A stretch of 59,276 nucleotides of DNA from Thalassobacillus sp. CUG 92003 (GTDB lineage: Bacteria; Bacillota; Bacilli; Bacillales; Halobacillaceae): assembly GCF_013618635.1 (NCBI RefSeq), contig NZ_JABLSJ010000019.1, positions 1-59,276 on the forward strand, in the 5' to 3' direction. The notes under the pieces are model-generated. The model had not been told where the DNA came from. It did no database searches and saw only the letters and a program-made list of their open reading frames with translations. This document shows, piece by piece, positions 20,354 through 30,578 of the stretch. Each line of letters opens with the position of its first letter. Within the stretch, counting starts at the first letter, position 1. The position numbers were made by a program, and so were the translations under genes.

Positions 20354-20538
20354 TTGCCATATGATTGTATGTGAATTGTAATCTCCCTGTTATGTTCTTT
20401 CACTAGGTACTTGTGCATAATTGAAGGAGTCAGGCAGAGACCGGCTCCTTCACCAATTTGTGGTAAATTGGTGAGTTGACGTGCCTGTACCGAATCGAAA
20501 AGGACACTCCTAATTTTTTTAGGAGGCAAGGAGGAGGC
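20354..20538 (+). promoter_or_regulatory. yabE promoter and hairpin-rich leader
   Basis: TTGCCA (20354-20359) and TGTAAT (20377-20382) at 17 bp form a reasonable sigma-A promoter. The ~150-base leader then folds into three consecutive stems: GAAGGAG/CTCCTTC (20423-20451), CACCAATTT/AAATTGGTG (20451-20473, perfect 9 bp) and CTCCTAA/TTAGGAG (20507-20525). The last ends 2 bases before the Shine-Dalgarno AAGGAGGAGG. It does not match ydaO/c-di-AMP or another riboswitch I know. Confidence 0.5.
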
Positions 20539-21822
20539 ATGCAATTGTTTTCCGTGTTGAAGTCAGTTTTCAAATCAAAACTGACGATGATTGTGTTGAG
20601 TACCGTAGCATTTATCGCGTTTCTTGGAGTTTTAACGTTTGAAGTCACCAAAACATCCGTACAGGTTAGCCACGATGGTGAAACCTCCCTTATTCGCACT
20701 CATAGTAATACCGTTGGTGATCTTCTGGATGAAATGAACATGAACGTAAAAGCTCAGGATCGCCTGTCACACGAACTAGACACCCCCATTACTTATGGCA
20801 TGAAAGTAGATTACTTAGCTTCTCAGCCAGTAAACGTAGCAATAGATGGAGAAAAGACCGAGTATTATACCACGGCGTCAACCGTTGGAGAATTGCTGGA
20901 AGAGAAAGAAATCAAGCTGAAAGAGCATGATGAAATGTCTCATCAGCCTGAAGCAGCAGTTAAGCCAGAAATGACAATTGATATTAACAAAGCAATTGAG
21001 CTTGCCGTCAATGATGGCGGAGACAAAGCAAAAGTATGGACAACAGCGTCAACAGTCGGGGAGTTCCTTCAGGAAGAAGATATCGACTTGAATAAGCTGG
21101 ATGAAATTAAGCCGGCTAAAAAAGCGGAACTCACAGCTGATACGTCACTGGCCATCACGCGTGTGGAAAAAGTGACGGATATTGTTGAGGAAGACGTGGT
21201 CTATTCAGTTAAGAAGAAAAGTGATAGCTCTTTAGAAAAAGGTAAAGAAAAAGTCGTCGCTTCCGGACAAAAAGGGGTCATCGAAAAAGAATACGAAGTG
21301 ACGTTGAAAAACGGCAAGGAAGTGGACCGTGAGTTAGTTGAAGAACGCACGAAAGAAGAGAGCGAGCAACGCATTGTTGCCATTGGAACGAAAGTCGAAC
21401 AATCATCCAGAAGCAATTCCAGCAGCTCTAACACCGCGTCAGCTTCAACTACGAGCTCAAGCTCCAATTCAAGCTCAAATTCCGGTTCTAGCAGCGACAG
21501 CAGCACGGTATCTCGTGGGGAGCCGAGCGGAACAAAAACACTCTCCATGAGTGCCACGGCTTATACCGCTAATTGTGGTGGCTGTTCTGGTATCACGGCT
21601 ACAGGAATCAATTTGAAAGCCAACCCGAATAAAAAGGTGGTAGCCGTCGATCCAAGTGTGATTCCACTAGGCAGCCGTGTTTGGGTAGAAGGATACGGTT
21701 ATGCTATTGCAGGTGACACAGGCGGCGCAATTAACGGGAACAAAATTGATCTATTCATCTCGTCACAAAGTAAAGCCCAAAGCTTTGGACGCCGTACGGT
21801 TCAAGTCAAAGTCCTTGATTAA
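20539..21822 (+). CDS. yabE: YabE: DUF348/G5/3D-domain cell-wall protein
   Basis: This 427-residue exported protein is related to stationary-phase survival/Rpf-like wall hydrolases. A signal anchor (about residues 13-35, LTMIVLSTVAFIAFLGVLTF) precedes three DUF348 repeats, each with the core TVGDLL / TVGELL / TVGEFL. A G5 domain (about residues 215-290), a Ser-rich linker (about 293-335) and a C-terminal 3D domain (SMSATAYTANCGG, VIPLGSRVWVEGYG, AGDTGGAINGNKIDLF) follow. The start ATG 20539 is chosen for AAGGAGGAGG just upstream; the open frame extends 63 bases further without an RBS. Confidence 0.93.
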   Translation: MQLFSVLKSVFKSKLTMIVLSTVAFIAFLGVLTFEVTKTSVQVSHDGETSLIRTHSNTVGDLLDEMNMNVKAQDRLSHELDTPITYGMKVDYLASQPVNVAIDGEKTEYYTTASTVGELLEEKEIKLKEHDEMSHQPEAAVKPEMTIDINKAIELAVNDGGDKAKVWTTASTVGEFLQEEDIDLNKLDEIKPAKKAELTADTSLAITRVEKVTDIVEEDVVYSVKKKSDSSLEKGKEKVVASGQKGVIEKEYEVTLKNGKEVDRELVEERTKEESEQRIVAIGTKVEQSSRSNSSSSNTASASTTSSSSNSSSNSGSSSDSSTVSRGEPSGTKTLSMSATAYTANCGGCSGITATGINLKANPNKKVVAVDPSVIPLGSRVWVEGYGYAIAGDTGGAINGNKIDLFISSQSKAQSFGRRTVQVKVLD

Positions 21823-21839
21823 AGATTTTGGAACCGGCA

Positions 21840-21875
21840 AAAGCTCTCGAGACTCATCTCGAGAGCTTTTTTTAC
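21840..21875 (+). terminator. yabE terminator
   Basis: A perfect 12-bp stem (AAGCTCTCGAGA / TCTCGAGAGCTT) with a 4-base loop is followed by a T-run. Confidence 0.92.
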
Positions 21876-21909
21876 TGCTTAGGAAACTAGAAAATTCGGG
21901 CCTTGAAGT

Positions 21910-22257
21910 TTAAAGTTGTTTATCGAGATTCTTTAGTTCTTCTTCATTTATGCCTTTATGTTCCTCATCCGTAATTTTATAGTCAAACTGTATGACTTCA
22001 TTGTGAGCAAAATAAGTGTATTCAACATACGGTTCATTTTCGAAAATGACTGTTGTATAAAATGGTGGCATCTTTAACCCAATAACACCTTCTACTGAGG
22101 CAATTTCTTCTTTGTCATACCCTTTTTCTTCAAGAAGATAATGATTCACTCTATTTTCATATACATTCTTGTTAACTTCCACATAAATAAATGGTGAAAC
22201 GATCATGGCTAAAACAATAATCGAAACAATTAGAGCGATTTTATGGAGTCTGGGCAT
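21910..22257 (-). CDS. DUF3139-like membrane-anchored protein
   Basis: This 115-residue protein has one N-terminal hydrophobic helix (IALIVSIIVLAMIVSPFIYV, about residues 7-26). An extracytoplasmic part follows, containing the DUF3139-like pattern NHYLLEEKGYDKEEIASVEG and EPYVEYTYF. Function unknown. ATG 22257 is chosen because AGGAGGG lies 8 bases upstream; a longer frame starting at 22335 has no RBS. It is reverse to its neighbours and interrupts the normal yabE-rnmV adjacency, so it is an insertion relative to B. subtilis. Confidence 0.75.
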   Translation of the reverse strand: MPRLHKIALIVSIIVLAMIVSPFIYVEVNKNVYENRVNHYLLEEKGYDKEEIASVEGVIGLKMPPFYTTVIFENEPYVEYTYFAHNEVIQFDYKITDEEHKGINEEELKNLDKQL

Positions 22258-22498
22258 ATACTTGACCCTCCTTTTATTCAGATTGAGATAAAAAAGGATC
22301 CTGGATAATTTAAGTGTATCATGCCATGGCAGCACGCCGTTAAATCGTCTTGAGAAACGTGGAATTCTTACTCAGGCGTCTCCTGGTTTAATCCGACCGA
22401 GCCAGGCCCGCAATCTGTAGAAAGATTGTTTTTTATTCACGCTACATCTCGTGGTATGCTATCTGTGATAAGCTTGTCTGATAATGGAGGAACAATCC

Positions 22499-23924
<1,426 letters not shown>

Positions 23925-23934
23925 ACGAGACAGA

Positions 23935-23962
23935 CACGACTTGCCCACCTGCACATACACTA
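23935..23962 (+). promoter_or_regulatory. Probable sigma-K promoter of yabG
   Basis: CATACACTA (23954-23962) matches the sigma-K -10 consensus CATAnnnTA perfectly. AC dinucleotides suitable for the minimal -35 lie about 16-17 bp upstream within GACACG. B. subtilis yabG is a sigma-K gene of the mother cell. Confidence 0.55.
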
Positions 23963-23990
23963 TCGTAGTGTCAGTTGTGAGGTGGAGCAA

Positions 23991-24860
23991 ATGATTGTAA
24001 ACGGTGATTTAGTTACGCGAACATCCTACAAGCACGACTTGATTTTCAGAGTGCAAGCGGTCAAACAGGACAGTGTCACCTTATTTGGTGAAGACTATCG
24101 ACTCGAAGCAGACGCTCCCTTAGACGACCTGAAAAAAGTGTCCGGGGAAGAGTATAAGCGTAAGAAAAAACATGTCCACGAGCAGGAAGCGTACTCCTAT
24201 CGTTTGTTTCGTCAGGATTATCAACTGCTGAAGGAAAAACGGGATGTGGAAACAGAGCAAATGTACGATGAAGAACCCCGTTATTTCCAATTAGCACCGC
24301 GTGTGCTTCATATTGATGGTGATCCGGTTTTTTTAAAAAAATGTATTGAACTATATCGTCAGCTTGGTATCCAGGTCCACGGAAATTATGTCAGTGAAAA
24401 AGAAATGCCGGAAAAAATCGGTGGACTGATTGACCGGATACAACCTGAGATCATCGTGATTACAGGGCACGATTCTTATTCCAAGAGCAAGGGATCCATT
24501 CGCGATTTGGGAGCGTATCGCCACTCGAAATATTTTGTCGACACGGTGCGTGCAGCTCGAGAGAAAGCGCCCAGTTTGGATCAACTCGTCATTTTTGCTG
24601 GAGCCTGCCAGTCTCACTTTGAATCCCTCGTTAGAGCAGGCGCTAATTTTGCTAGTTCACCGGGTCGCATTAACATTCACGCTTTAGATCCCGTTTACGT
24701 GGTAGCGAGAATCGCTTATACATCGTTTATGGATAAAGTGAATGTTTGGGAAGTGCTTCGCAATACGTTAAGCGGAAATAACGGTCTCGGTGGCGTTGAA
24801 ACGAGAGGTTTACTTCGCGTTGGAATGCCGTACCCAAAAGAAGAAGTTGAAGAATCATGA
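23991..24860 (+). CDS. yabG: Sporulation-specific protease YabG
   Basis: This 289-residue cysteine protease processes spore coat proteins in the mother cell. It aligns with B. subtilis YabG through LRDYQLL-type segments, VITGHDSYSKSKGSIRDLGA, the probable catalytic region LVIFAGACQSHFESLVRAGA and the end GVETRGLLRVGMPYPKE. ATG 23991 has GAGGTGG upstream; the GTG at 23982 falls inside that RBS. It lies between rsmA and veg as in B. subtilis. Confidence 0.93.
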   Translation: MIVNGDLVTRTSYKHDLIFRVQAVKQDSVTLFGEDYRLEADAPLDDLKKVSGEEYKRKKKHVHEQEAYSYRLFRQDYQLLKEKRDVETEQMYDEEPRYFQLAPRVLHIDGDPVFLKKCIELYRQLGIQVHGNYVSEKEMPEKIGGLIDRIQPEIIVITGHDSYSKSKGSIRDLGAYRHSKYFVDTVRAAREKAPSLDQLVIFAGACQSHFESLVRAGANFASSPGRINIHALDPVYVVARIAYTSFMDKVNVWEVLRNTLSGNNGLGGVETRGLLRVGMPYPKEEVEES

Positions 24861-24863
24861 GTG

Positions 24864-24899
24864 CGAGACGTTGTTTCACGAGAAGAGGCAACGTCTTTT
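24864..24899 (+). terminator. yabG terminator
   Basis: AGACGTTG pairs with CAACGTCT around a 15-base loop, followed by TTTTCAC. The T-tract is short. Confidence 0.65.
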
Positions 24900-24957
24900 C
24901 ACATAAATTTCCTTTTGCTGGGTAAATTAAATAAATAGCGTCTGCAGCAATATTTTG

Positions 24958-25027
24958 TTGACATTAATTTTGTCATACTGGTATAATATAAGATTTTATT
25001 GACACGGATCACAGCTTGTGTTAATAT
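24958..25027 (+). promoter_or_regulatory. Tandem veg promoters
   Basis: The upstream promoter has TTGACA (24958-24963) and TATAAT (24982-24987) at 18 bp. The downstream one has TTGACA (24999-25004) and TAATAT (25022-25027) at 17 bp. Two perfect -35 hexamers 41 bp apart fit the very strong vegetative expression known for Pveg in B. subtilis. Confidence 0.8.
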
Positions 25028-25050
25028 TATATATAGTGAGGTGGAGTGTA

Positions 25051-25308
25051 GTGGCTAAAACGTTATTTGAAATTAAACAATCGTTGGAAGGTCAAATTGG
25101 CAAACGCTTGACTTTGAAAGCAAACGGGGGTCGCAGAAAAACCATCGAACGCTCTGGAATTCTAGCTGAAACGTACCCTTCCGTATTTATTATTGAGCTT
25201 GATCAAGAACAGAATGCATTTGAACGTGTATCTTATAGCTATGCCGATGTACTTACAGAAACAGTTGAATTAAGTTTTGAAGGCGCTTTGGCACTGGGTG
25301 AGCAGTAA
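25051..25308 (+). CDS. veg: Veg protein
   Basis: This 85-residue protein is strongly expressed in growing Bacillus; in B. subtilis Veg stimulates biofilm genes by opposing SinR. Conserved core: [20 protein letters not shown] and [19 protein letters not shown] 25051 ([10 protein letters not shown] after initiation) is the start with GAGGTGGAG upstream; the open frame extends further without an RBS. It lies between yabG and sspF as expected. Confidence 0.96.
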   Translation: MAKTLFEIKQSLEGQIGKRLTLKANGGRRKTIERSGILAETYPSVFIIELDQEQNAFERVSYSYADVLTETVELSFEGALALGEQ

Positions 25309-25335
25309 ACTTTTGTTTACTGCTTTTTATTTTGA
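25301..25335 (+). terminator. veg terminator overlapping the stop codon
   Basis: A perfect 10-bp stem (AGCAGTAAAC / GTTTACTGCT) with a TTTT loop is followed by TTTTATTTT. The veg TAA codon lies within the ascending stem. Confidence 0.9.
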
Positions 25336-25463
25336 CATCAAACCGGACAAACTATACAGAGAAACTTTCCCATGCTTACATACAACTGACAGTATGAAAG
25401 AAACGAGGCTCCATAAACTAAGCTTGTCGCAGCTGAGTGATTAGCGAAAGGGGCTAACATGCT

Positions 25464-25637
25464 ATGTCTAGACGAAAAGGGATTATGTCGGACAGTTTGA
25501 AAGAAGAAATTGCAAAAGAACTCGGTATTTACGACACGATTCAGCGCGAAGGCTGGGGAGGAATTTCAACACGGGATGCGGGGAATATGGTTAAAAGGGC
25601 TGTTCAAATGGCAGAAGAACAGATGAGTAGGGATTAA
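25464..25637 (+). CDS. sspF: Small acid-soluble spore protein SspF
   Basis: This 57-residue alpha/beta-type small acid-soluble spore protein aligns with B. subtilis Ssp[21 protein letters not shown], then [20 protein letters not shown] and [12 protein letters not shown]. Such proteins coat spore DNA. ATG 25464 has AAAGGGG about 10 bases upstream. A CATACAA near 25379 resembles a sigma-G -10, but no matching -35 is present, so its promoter is unresolved. It lies between veg and ispE as in B. subtilis. Confidence 0.94.
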   Translation: MSRRKGIMSDSLKEEIAKELGIYDTIQREGWGGISTRDAGNMVKRAVQMAEEQMSRD

Positions 25638-25664
25638 ACCTTCAGGGGTTTATCCCTTTTTTTA
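25629..25664 (+). terminator. sspF terminator
   Basis: GGATTAAACC pairs with GGTTTATCC (one bulge) and is followed by seven Ts. The stop codon of sspF lies in the ascending arm. Confidence 0.85.
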
Positions 25665-25716
25665 TGGAAATTATGATACAATGCTTGAAGATAAGACGTT
25701 GAAAAGGGTGTTTTCC

Positions 25717-26586
25717 ATGCAAATTTTTGAAAAAGCACCAGCAAAAATCAACTTATCCCTCGATGTTCTTTATAAACGGGGGGATGGTTATCACGAAGTA
25801 GAAATGGTGATGACTACGATTGATTTAGCGGACCGGCTTGACCTCTCGCTTCTTGCGGAGGACCGGATTATCATCGAATCTGAGAGCCGTTTTGTTCCGA
25901 ATGATGAAAGGAATTTAGCGTTTCGAGCGGCTAAATTAATGAAAGATACGTATCATGTCCGCCAGGGCGTGCGTATTATCATTGAAAAAAACATTCCTGT
26001 TGCAGCGGGTTTAGCTGGCGGTAGCAGTGACGCTGCGGCCGTTTTACGCGGGCTGAACCGTTTATGGGAACTTGGTTTAACCGAAAAGCAGCTGGCTTTG
26101 CTTGGAAGTGAAATTGGCTCGGATGTGGCGTTTTGCGTATACGGGGGCACGGCACTTGCTACCGGACGGGGAGAACAAATAGAGCACCTCCCGACACCGC
26201 CGCCTTGCTGGGTGATTTTAGCCAAGCCTGAAATTGGTGTGTCAACGCAATCCATTTATGAAAATCTTGATTTGAGTGATGCCCCACACCCGAATACGAA
26301 GGCGATGATCACCAGTTTGAAGGAAAACGACTTTGGGCAGTTGTGCCAACATGTCGGGAATACGTTGGAATACGTGACGATTGACCTGTATCCGGAAGTT
26401 GAACATATTAAGACACAAATGAAGCAAGCTGGAGGCGATGCCGTTCTGATGAGCGGGAGCGGCCCGACTGTTTTTGCGCTAGTCCAATATGACACGAGAG
26501 CACGCCGTATTTATAACAGCCTGAAAGGGTTTTGCGACGAAGTCTATCGGGTTCGTCTACTGGGAAATCGCGCCGATACTTGCTAG
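25717..26586 (+). CDS. ispE: 4-diphosphocytidyl-2-C-methyl-D-erythritol kinase
   Basis: This 289-residue GHMP kinase performs the ATP-dependent step of the MEP isoprenoid pathway. The GHMP signature [20 protein letters not shown] lies near residues 94-113, with [13 protein letters not shown] at the N-terminus and [13 protein letters not shown] (glycine loop) near the C-terminus. ATG 25717 has AAAAGGGTG upstream; the ATG at 25681 would add an unconserved extension. It is between sspF and purR as in B. subtilis. Confidence 0.96.
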   Translation: MQIFEKAPAKINLSLDVLYKRGDGYHEVEMVMTTIDLADRLDLSLLAEDRIIIESESRFVPNDERNLAFRAAKLMKDTYHVRQGVRIIIEKNIPVAAGLAGGSSDAAAVLRGLNRLWELGLTEKQLALLGSEIGSDVAFCVYGGTALATGRGEQIEHLPTPPPCWVILAKPEIGVSTQSIYENLDLSDAPHPNTKAMITSLKENDFGQLCQHVGNTLEYVTIDLYPEVEHIKTQMKQAGGDAVLMSGSGPTVFALVQYDTRARRIYNSLKGFCDEVYRVRLLGNRADTC

Positions 26587-26641
26587 AAACCGTACAAATC
26601 TGTTATATTTAGTGAAAATATTCGGATTTCGAGGTGTGATG

Positions 26642-27460
26642 ATGAAAAGAAGTGATCGGTTGGTCGCTATGACCAATTATCTAGTTGATCGCCCTCGTGA
26701 ACTGGTGTCGCTGCCGTTTTTCTCAGACAAATACGATGCAGCCAAGTCATCTATAAGCGAGGATTTGACCATAATTAATTCAATGTTTCAGCATGAAGGG
26801 ATCGGCCACCTTCAAACCGTCTCAGGTGCTTCAGGCGGCGTCAAATACATCCCAACTTTTTCGGATGCTTACAGCAGGACGTTTGTCACGCAGTTATGCC
26901 GGCAATTAGAAGATCCTGGCCGAATTCTGCCGGGTGGCTACTTGTTTATGAGCGATGTGCTTGGCGACCCGGGCACGGTGCGAGACATCGGTCGGTTGTT
27001 TGCATCGGCTTTCTCTGACCGCCAAGTGGATGTTGTCATGACGGTCGCTACGAAAGGCATACCGCTCGCTTACGCTGTGGCCGCCTATTTGAATGTGCCG
27101 GTTGTCATTGCCAGGCGTGATCCTAAGGTGACAGAGGGCGCCACGGTAAGTACGAACTATGTGTCTGGCTCAACTAGAAAAATTCAGACCATGGTACTGA
27201 CAAAACGAAGCCTTGAGGAAGGCTCCCGTGTATGTATTATTGACGATTTCATGAAAGCCGGGGGAACAATCAACGGCATGAAAAATTTGTTAAAAGAGTT
27301 TAACGCTCATGTAGCCGGTGTCGGCGTGCTTGCTGAAGCAGAAGACGAAGAAGAGGAGCGCGTGGTCCACGACTATATATCACTCGTTCAAATTTTGAAT
27401 GTTGATGATCGCAATCAAACCATCGACGTTCATCCAGGTAATTTACTGGAAGAAATTTAA
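26642..27460 (+). CDS. purR: Purine operon repressor PurR
   Basis: This 272-residue repressor has an N-terminal winged helix (RLVAMTNYLVDRPREL, about residues 5-20) and a C-terminal phosphoribosyltransferase-fold domain that binds PRPP as inducer. The PRPP motif VCIIDDFMKAGGTINGM lies near residues 197-213. ATG 26642 matches the B. subtilis N-terminus (MKRSDRL) and has GAGGTG at a suitable distance. yabJ, normally between purR and spoVG, is absent. Confidence 0.95.
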   Translation: MKRSDRLVAMTNYLVDRPRELVSLPFFSDKYDAAKSSISEDLTIINSMFQHEGIGHLQTVSGASGGVKYIPTFSDAYSRTFVTQLCRQLEDPGRILPGGYLFMSDVLGDPGTVRDIGRLFASAFSDRQVDVVMTVATKGIPLAYAVAAYLNVPVVIARRDPKVTEGATVSTNYVSGSTRKIQTMVLTKRSLEEGSRVCIIDDFMKAGGTINGMKNLLKEFNAHVAGVGVLAEAEDEEEERVVHDYISLVQILNVDDRNQTIDVHPGNLLEEI

Positions 27461-27491
27461 AGAAATTTTTTGAAGTAGAATCCAGTTTTAT

Positions 27492-27525
27492 AAAGCCTTC
27501 ATCCCTTGCGATGAAGGCTTTTTTT
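27492..27525 (+). terminator. purR terminator
   Basis: A perfect 11-bp stem (AAGCCTTCATC / GATGAAGGCTT) is followed by a T-run. Confidence 0.92.
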
Positions 27526-27590
27526 GGCCATGTAACACCATGAGGGAAGCGCATCCAAATCTATGTTATTGAAAATTTTTTGGAAAATAA

Positions 27591-27617
27591 GCAGGAATTT
27601 TTTACGTTTTGTGGAAT
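27591..27617 (+). promoter_or_regulatory. Sigma-H promoter of spoVG
   Basis: GCAGGAATT (27591-27599) and GTGGAAT (27611-27617), 11 bp apart, fit the sigma-H consensus RnAGGAwWW and RnnGAAT at every defined position. The B. subtilis spoVG promoter is a classic sigma-H promoter. Confidence 0.88.
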
Positions 27618-27657
27618 TTAGTTTATAAGTTCTTATAGGGAAAAGGTGGTGAACATA

Positions 27658-27948
27658 ATGGAAGTGACTGACGTGAGACTGCGACGCGTTAATACTGAAG
27701 GAAGAATGCGAGCAATTGCTTCTATTACCTTGGATCAGGAGTTTGTAGTCCATGATATTCGTGTGATAGACGGAAATAACGGTTTGTTTGTGGCTATGCC
27801 AAGCAAGCGTACGCCTGATGGCGAGTTTCGGGATATTGCACACCCGATCAACTCCGGCACTCGCGGAAAAATTCAGGATGCAGTACTGGCAGAATATCAT
27901 AATGCCGGTGAAGCAGAGGTTGAATATGAAGAAGCTGGAGCTTCTTAA
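27658..27948 (+). CDS. spoVG: SpoVG regulator
   Basis: This 96-residue protein is the conserved SpoVG, a nucleic-acid-binding regulator needed for normal cortex formation and asymmetric division control. Conserved: [40 protein letters not shown] and [23 protein letters not shown] 27658 with AAAAGGTGGTG upstream; an in-frame GTG at 27646 falls inside the RBS. Expression is predicted from the sigma-H promoter just upstream. Confidence 0.97.
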   Translation: MEVTDVRLRRVNTEGRMRAIASITLDQEFVVHDIRVIDGNNGLFVAMPSKRTPDGEFRDIAHPINSGTRGKIQDAVLAEYHNAGEAEVEYEEAGAS

Positions 27949-27966
27949 AAGGCTATTATAACAACT

Positions 27967-28000
27967 AAGACCTAATCTTTAGAGATTAGGTCTTTTTTTA
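27967..28000 (+). terminator. spoVG terminator
   Basis: A perfect 11-bp stem (AAGACCTAATC / GATTAGGTCTT) with a 6-base loop is followed by a T-run. Confidence 0.92.
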
Positions 28001-28007
28001 TTGAGGC

Positions 28008-28039
28008 AGGAGGCTTGCCAGTTCCGCCGCAGAAAAGTG
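28008..28039 (+). repeat. Fragment of the darA-yaaR repeat element
   Basis: AGGAGGCTTGCCAGTTCCGC and the following CGCAGAAAAGTG match the right part of the element at 11649-11975 (about 11928-11956) with four mismatches. The matching part stops there. A second hairpin with a T-run (AGCGA/TCGCT, about 28069-28088) follows before the glmU promoter. Confidence 0.6.
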
Positions 28040-28095
28040 TATTGTTACGCTGGTCAGGAGTGAGCGAGGCGCTTTCGCTTTTTTGGACCTGTTTG

Positions 28096-28124
28096 TTGAA
28101 ATAAAGCGCATTTTAAGATATTAT
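28096..28124 (+). promoter_or_regulatory. glmU promoter
   Basis: TTGAAA (28096-28101) and TATTAT (28119-28124) are 17 bp apart, ~32 bases before the glmU start codon. It would drive glmU and probably prs. Confidence 0.6.
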
Positions 28125-28156
28125 TCATAATGGATAAATAGGATGGAGGTAACTTA

Positions 28157-29536
28157 ATGGGCAATCGATATGCGATCGTGCTAGCTGCTGGCCAAGGCAC
28201 ACGGATGAAGTCAAAATTGTATAAAGTACTGCATCCCGTTTGTGGTAAGCCGATGGTTCAGCATGTGGTCGATCAGTTAAATAGAGTGCAGTTGAACGAG
28301 CTTATAACGGTGGTTGGTTTCGGCGCGGAGAAAGTCCAGGACCATCTAGGTGAGCAAAGTCATTATGTAATTCAGGAAGAACAGCTGGGGACAGGCCATG
28401 CGGTCCTGCAGACATCTGACATTTTGGCTGATAAACAAGGGACCACCCTTGTCGTTTGTGGCGATACCCCGCTCTTGACGAGTGAAACCCTCCAACATTT
28501 GTTGGATCATCACGAAAAAGAAGGGGCCAAAGCAACGATTTTAACAGCGCATGCTGAAAATCCTGCGGGTTATGGGCGTGTCGTTCGCAATTCATCTGGG
28601 GATGTCGAGCGAATCGTTGAGCACAAAGACGCGACAGGGGAAGAGCGTTCCATCCAGGAAATCAACACGGGCACGTATTGTTTTGATAACGCCTTTTTGT
28701 TCAATGCTTTGAACAGTGTATCAAACGATAACGTTCAAGGGGAATATTACCTGCCTGATGTGATTGGTATCCTTAAGCAGGAACAGGAAAAGATAAGTGC
28801 TTATCAGACACCGGAGTTTACGGAATCTCTCGGCGTCAACGACCGGGTTGCATTATCTCAAGCTGAAAAGATGATGAAGCAGCGGATCAATGAACATCAT
28901 ATGAAAAATGGGGTCACCATTGTAGACCCGGATAACACCTATATTGCACCCGATGTAGAGATCGGTCAGGATGTAACGATACATCCCGGGTCGATGATCG
29001 ACGGCGTCTCAGTGATTCAAGACGACGTGACCATCGGGCCCCATTCTACAATCTCGAATTGTGACATAGGGACAGGCACTGAAATCACACAGAGTGTCGC
29101 GCGTGATAGTCAGATTGGTGCCCGTGTGTATATTGGCCCATATGCACATATCAGGCCCCAAGTGAATGTCGATGACGATGCGAAAATAGGTAATTTTGTG
29201 GAAGTCAAGAAAGCTTCTGTAGGGAAGGGAAGTAAAGTATCCCATTTGAGTTATATTGGAGATGCCAGCATTGGAAGCGGAGTCAACCTGGGTTGTGGTA
29301 CAATAACAGTGAATTATGATGGCCACAACAAGCATCTGACTACCGTGGAGGATGACGCTTTTATCGGGTGTAATTCGAATTTGATCGCGCCGGTTACAGT
29401 AGGAAAAGGCGCCTATGTAGCGGCAGGCTCGACGATCAACAAAGATGTACCGGCAGAGGCGTTGTCCATTGCCAGGGCCCGTCAAACGAACAAAGAAGGT
29501 TATGCCAGCAAAATTAAAGCCACGAAAAAAGATTAA
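28157..29536 (+). CDS. glmU: Bifunctional GlcNAc-1-P uridyltransferase / GlcN-1-P acetyltransferase
   Basis: This 459-residue enzyme makes UDP-GlcNAc, the peptidoglycan precursor. The N-terminal nucleotidyltransferase has [17 protein letters not shown] (about residues 9-25). The C-terminal half is a left-handed beta helix of hexapeptide repeats (from [18 protein letters not shown] to the end) with the acetyltransferase region [12 protein letters not shown]. Length is normal. prs follows 15 bases after the stop. Confidence 0.98.
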   Translation: MGNRYAIVLAAGQGTRMKSKLYKVLHPVCGKPMVQHVVDQLNRVQLNELITVVGFGAEKVQDHLGEQSHYVIQEEQLGTGHAVLQTSDILADKQGTTLVVCGDTPLLTSETLQHLLDHHEKEGAKATILTAHAENPAGYGRVVRNSSGDVERIVEHKDATGEERSIQEINTGTYCFDNAFLFNALNSVSNDNVQGEYYLPDVIGILKQEQEKISAYQTPEFTESLGVNDRVALSQAEKMMKQRINEHHMKNGVTIVDPDNTYIAPDVEIGQDVTIHPGSMIDGVSVIQDDVTIGPHSTISNCDIGTGTEITQSVARDSQIGARVYIGPYAHIRPQVNVDDDAKIGNFVEVKKASVGKGSKVSHLSYIGDASIGSGVNLGCGTITVNYDGHNKHLTTVEDDAFIGCNSNLIAPVTVGKGAYVAAGSTINKDVPAEALSIARARQTNKEGYASKIKATKKD

Positions 29537-29551
29537 TGGAGGGTTTATTCC

Positions 29552-30505
29552 ATGGCATCTGGATACAAGGATTCGTCTTTAAAAGTGTTTTCGTTGAATT
29601 CCAACCCGGAATTGGCGGAAGAGATCGCAGACAACATCGGTACAGAATTAGGTAAATGTACGGTGACGTCATTTAGTGACGGCGAAATTCAAATTAACAT
29701 TGATGAGAGCATTCGCGGATGCGATGTTTATGTGGTCCAATCGACATGTGCTCCTGTGAACCAGCATATTATGGAGCTGCTTATCATGATTGACGCACTG
29801 AAGCGCGCTTCTGCTAAGACGATTAATATTGTCATGCCTTACTACGGTTACGCTCGTCAAGATCGAAAGGCACGGGCACGCGAGCCGATTACAGCTAAAC
29901 TCATGGCAAATTTACTAGAAACGGCAGGAGCAAGCCGGGTCATTATGTTGGACCTTCATGCTCCGCAAATTCAAGGTTTCTTTGACGTACCGATCGACCA
30001 TTTAGTCGGCGTACCGATTTTGTCTGATTACTTTGAGAAGAAGTCCTTTGAAGATATTGTCATTGTCTCTCCTGATCATGGTGGGGTTACACGAGCCCGC
30101 AAAATGGCTGATCGGCTAGAAGCACCGATTGCGATCATCGATAAACGACGTCCCCTTCCGAACGTCGCGGAAGTCATGAATATTGTCGGTAATATAGAGG
30201 GCAAGACAGCCATCATTATTGATGATATTATTGACACAGCTGGAACAATAACGCTGGCCGCTAATGCGCTTGTTGAAAATGGTGCCAATGAAGTATACGC
30301 GTGCTGCACTCACCCCGTGCTCTCGGGTCCTGCTATGGAGCGAATTGAGAATTCCATGATCAAAGAACTCGTTGTGACGAACACAATTCCGCTCAGTGAT
30401 GATAAGCTTATCGACAAAGTCACGCCGCTCTCGGTTGCTCCTTTAATCAGTGAAGCGATTATTCGCGTGCATGAACGTCAATCCATCAGCATGTTGTTTG
30501 ATTAA
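29552..30505 (+). CDS. prs: Ribose-phosphate pyrophosphokinase
   Basis: This 317-residue enzyme makes PRPP from ribose 5-phosphate and ATP, feeding purine, pyrimidine, His and Trp synthesis. Visible are [17 protein letters not shown] (the Prs signature loop near residues 97-113), the [10 protein letters not shown] block and the PRPP-binding [13 protein letters not shown] near residue 220. It is probably cotranscribed with glmU. PRPP is also the inducer for the nearby PurR. Confidence 0.98.
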   Translation: MASGYKDSSLKVFSLNSNPELAEEIADNIGTELGKCTVTSFSDGEIQINIDESIRGCDVYVVQSTCAPVNQHIMELLIMIDALKRASAKTINIVMPYYGYARQDRKARAREPITAKLMANLLETAGASRVIMLDLHAPQIQGFFDVPIDHLVGVPILSDYFEKKSFEDIVIVSPDHGGVTRARKMADRLEAPIAIIDKRRPLPNVAEVMNIVGNIEGKTAIIIDDIIDTAGTITLAANALVENGANEVYACCTHPVLSGPAMERIENSMIKELVVTNTIPLSDDKLIDKVTPLSVAPLISEAIIRVHERQSISMLFD

Positions 30506-30511
30506 TGACAG

Positions 30512-30537
30512 GTTTGAAAGTGCTTGAAATAGGGAAA
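30512..30537 (+). promoter_or_regulatory. Sigma-B promoter of ctc
   Basis: GTTTGA (30512-30517) and GGGAAA (30532-30537), 14 bp apart, fit the sigma-B consensus GTTTaa-N12-14-GGGwAw. B. subtilis ctc is one of the founding sigma-B genes, and the spacing and placement agree. Confidence 0.8.
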
Positions 30538-30578
30538 AAGAATATATTAGATAGTTATATCTATGGAGGTTGAAAATA

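Noticed and set aside
20383-20538. ydaO-type c-di-AMP riboswitch in the yabE leader
   Set aside because: The conserved purine-rich internal motifs and length of the ydaO class are absent; only simple stem-loops are seen.
22294-22420. Short frame upstream of rnmV reading STPLNRLEKRGILTQ
   Set aside because: It has no start codon or RBS, is ~41 codons long and matches no family I recognise. A decayed helix-turn-helix gene end is possible but unsupported.
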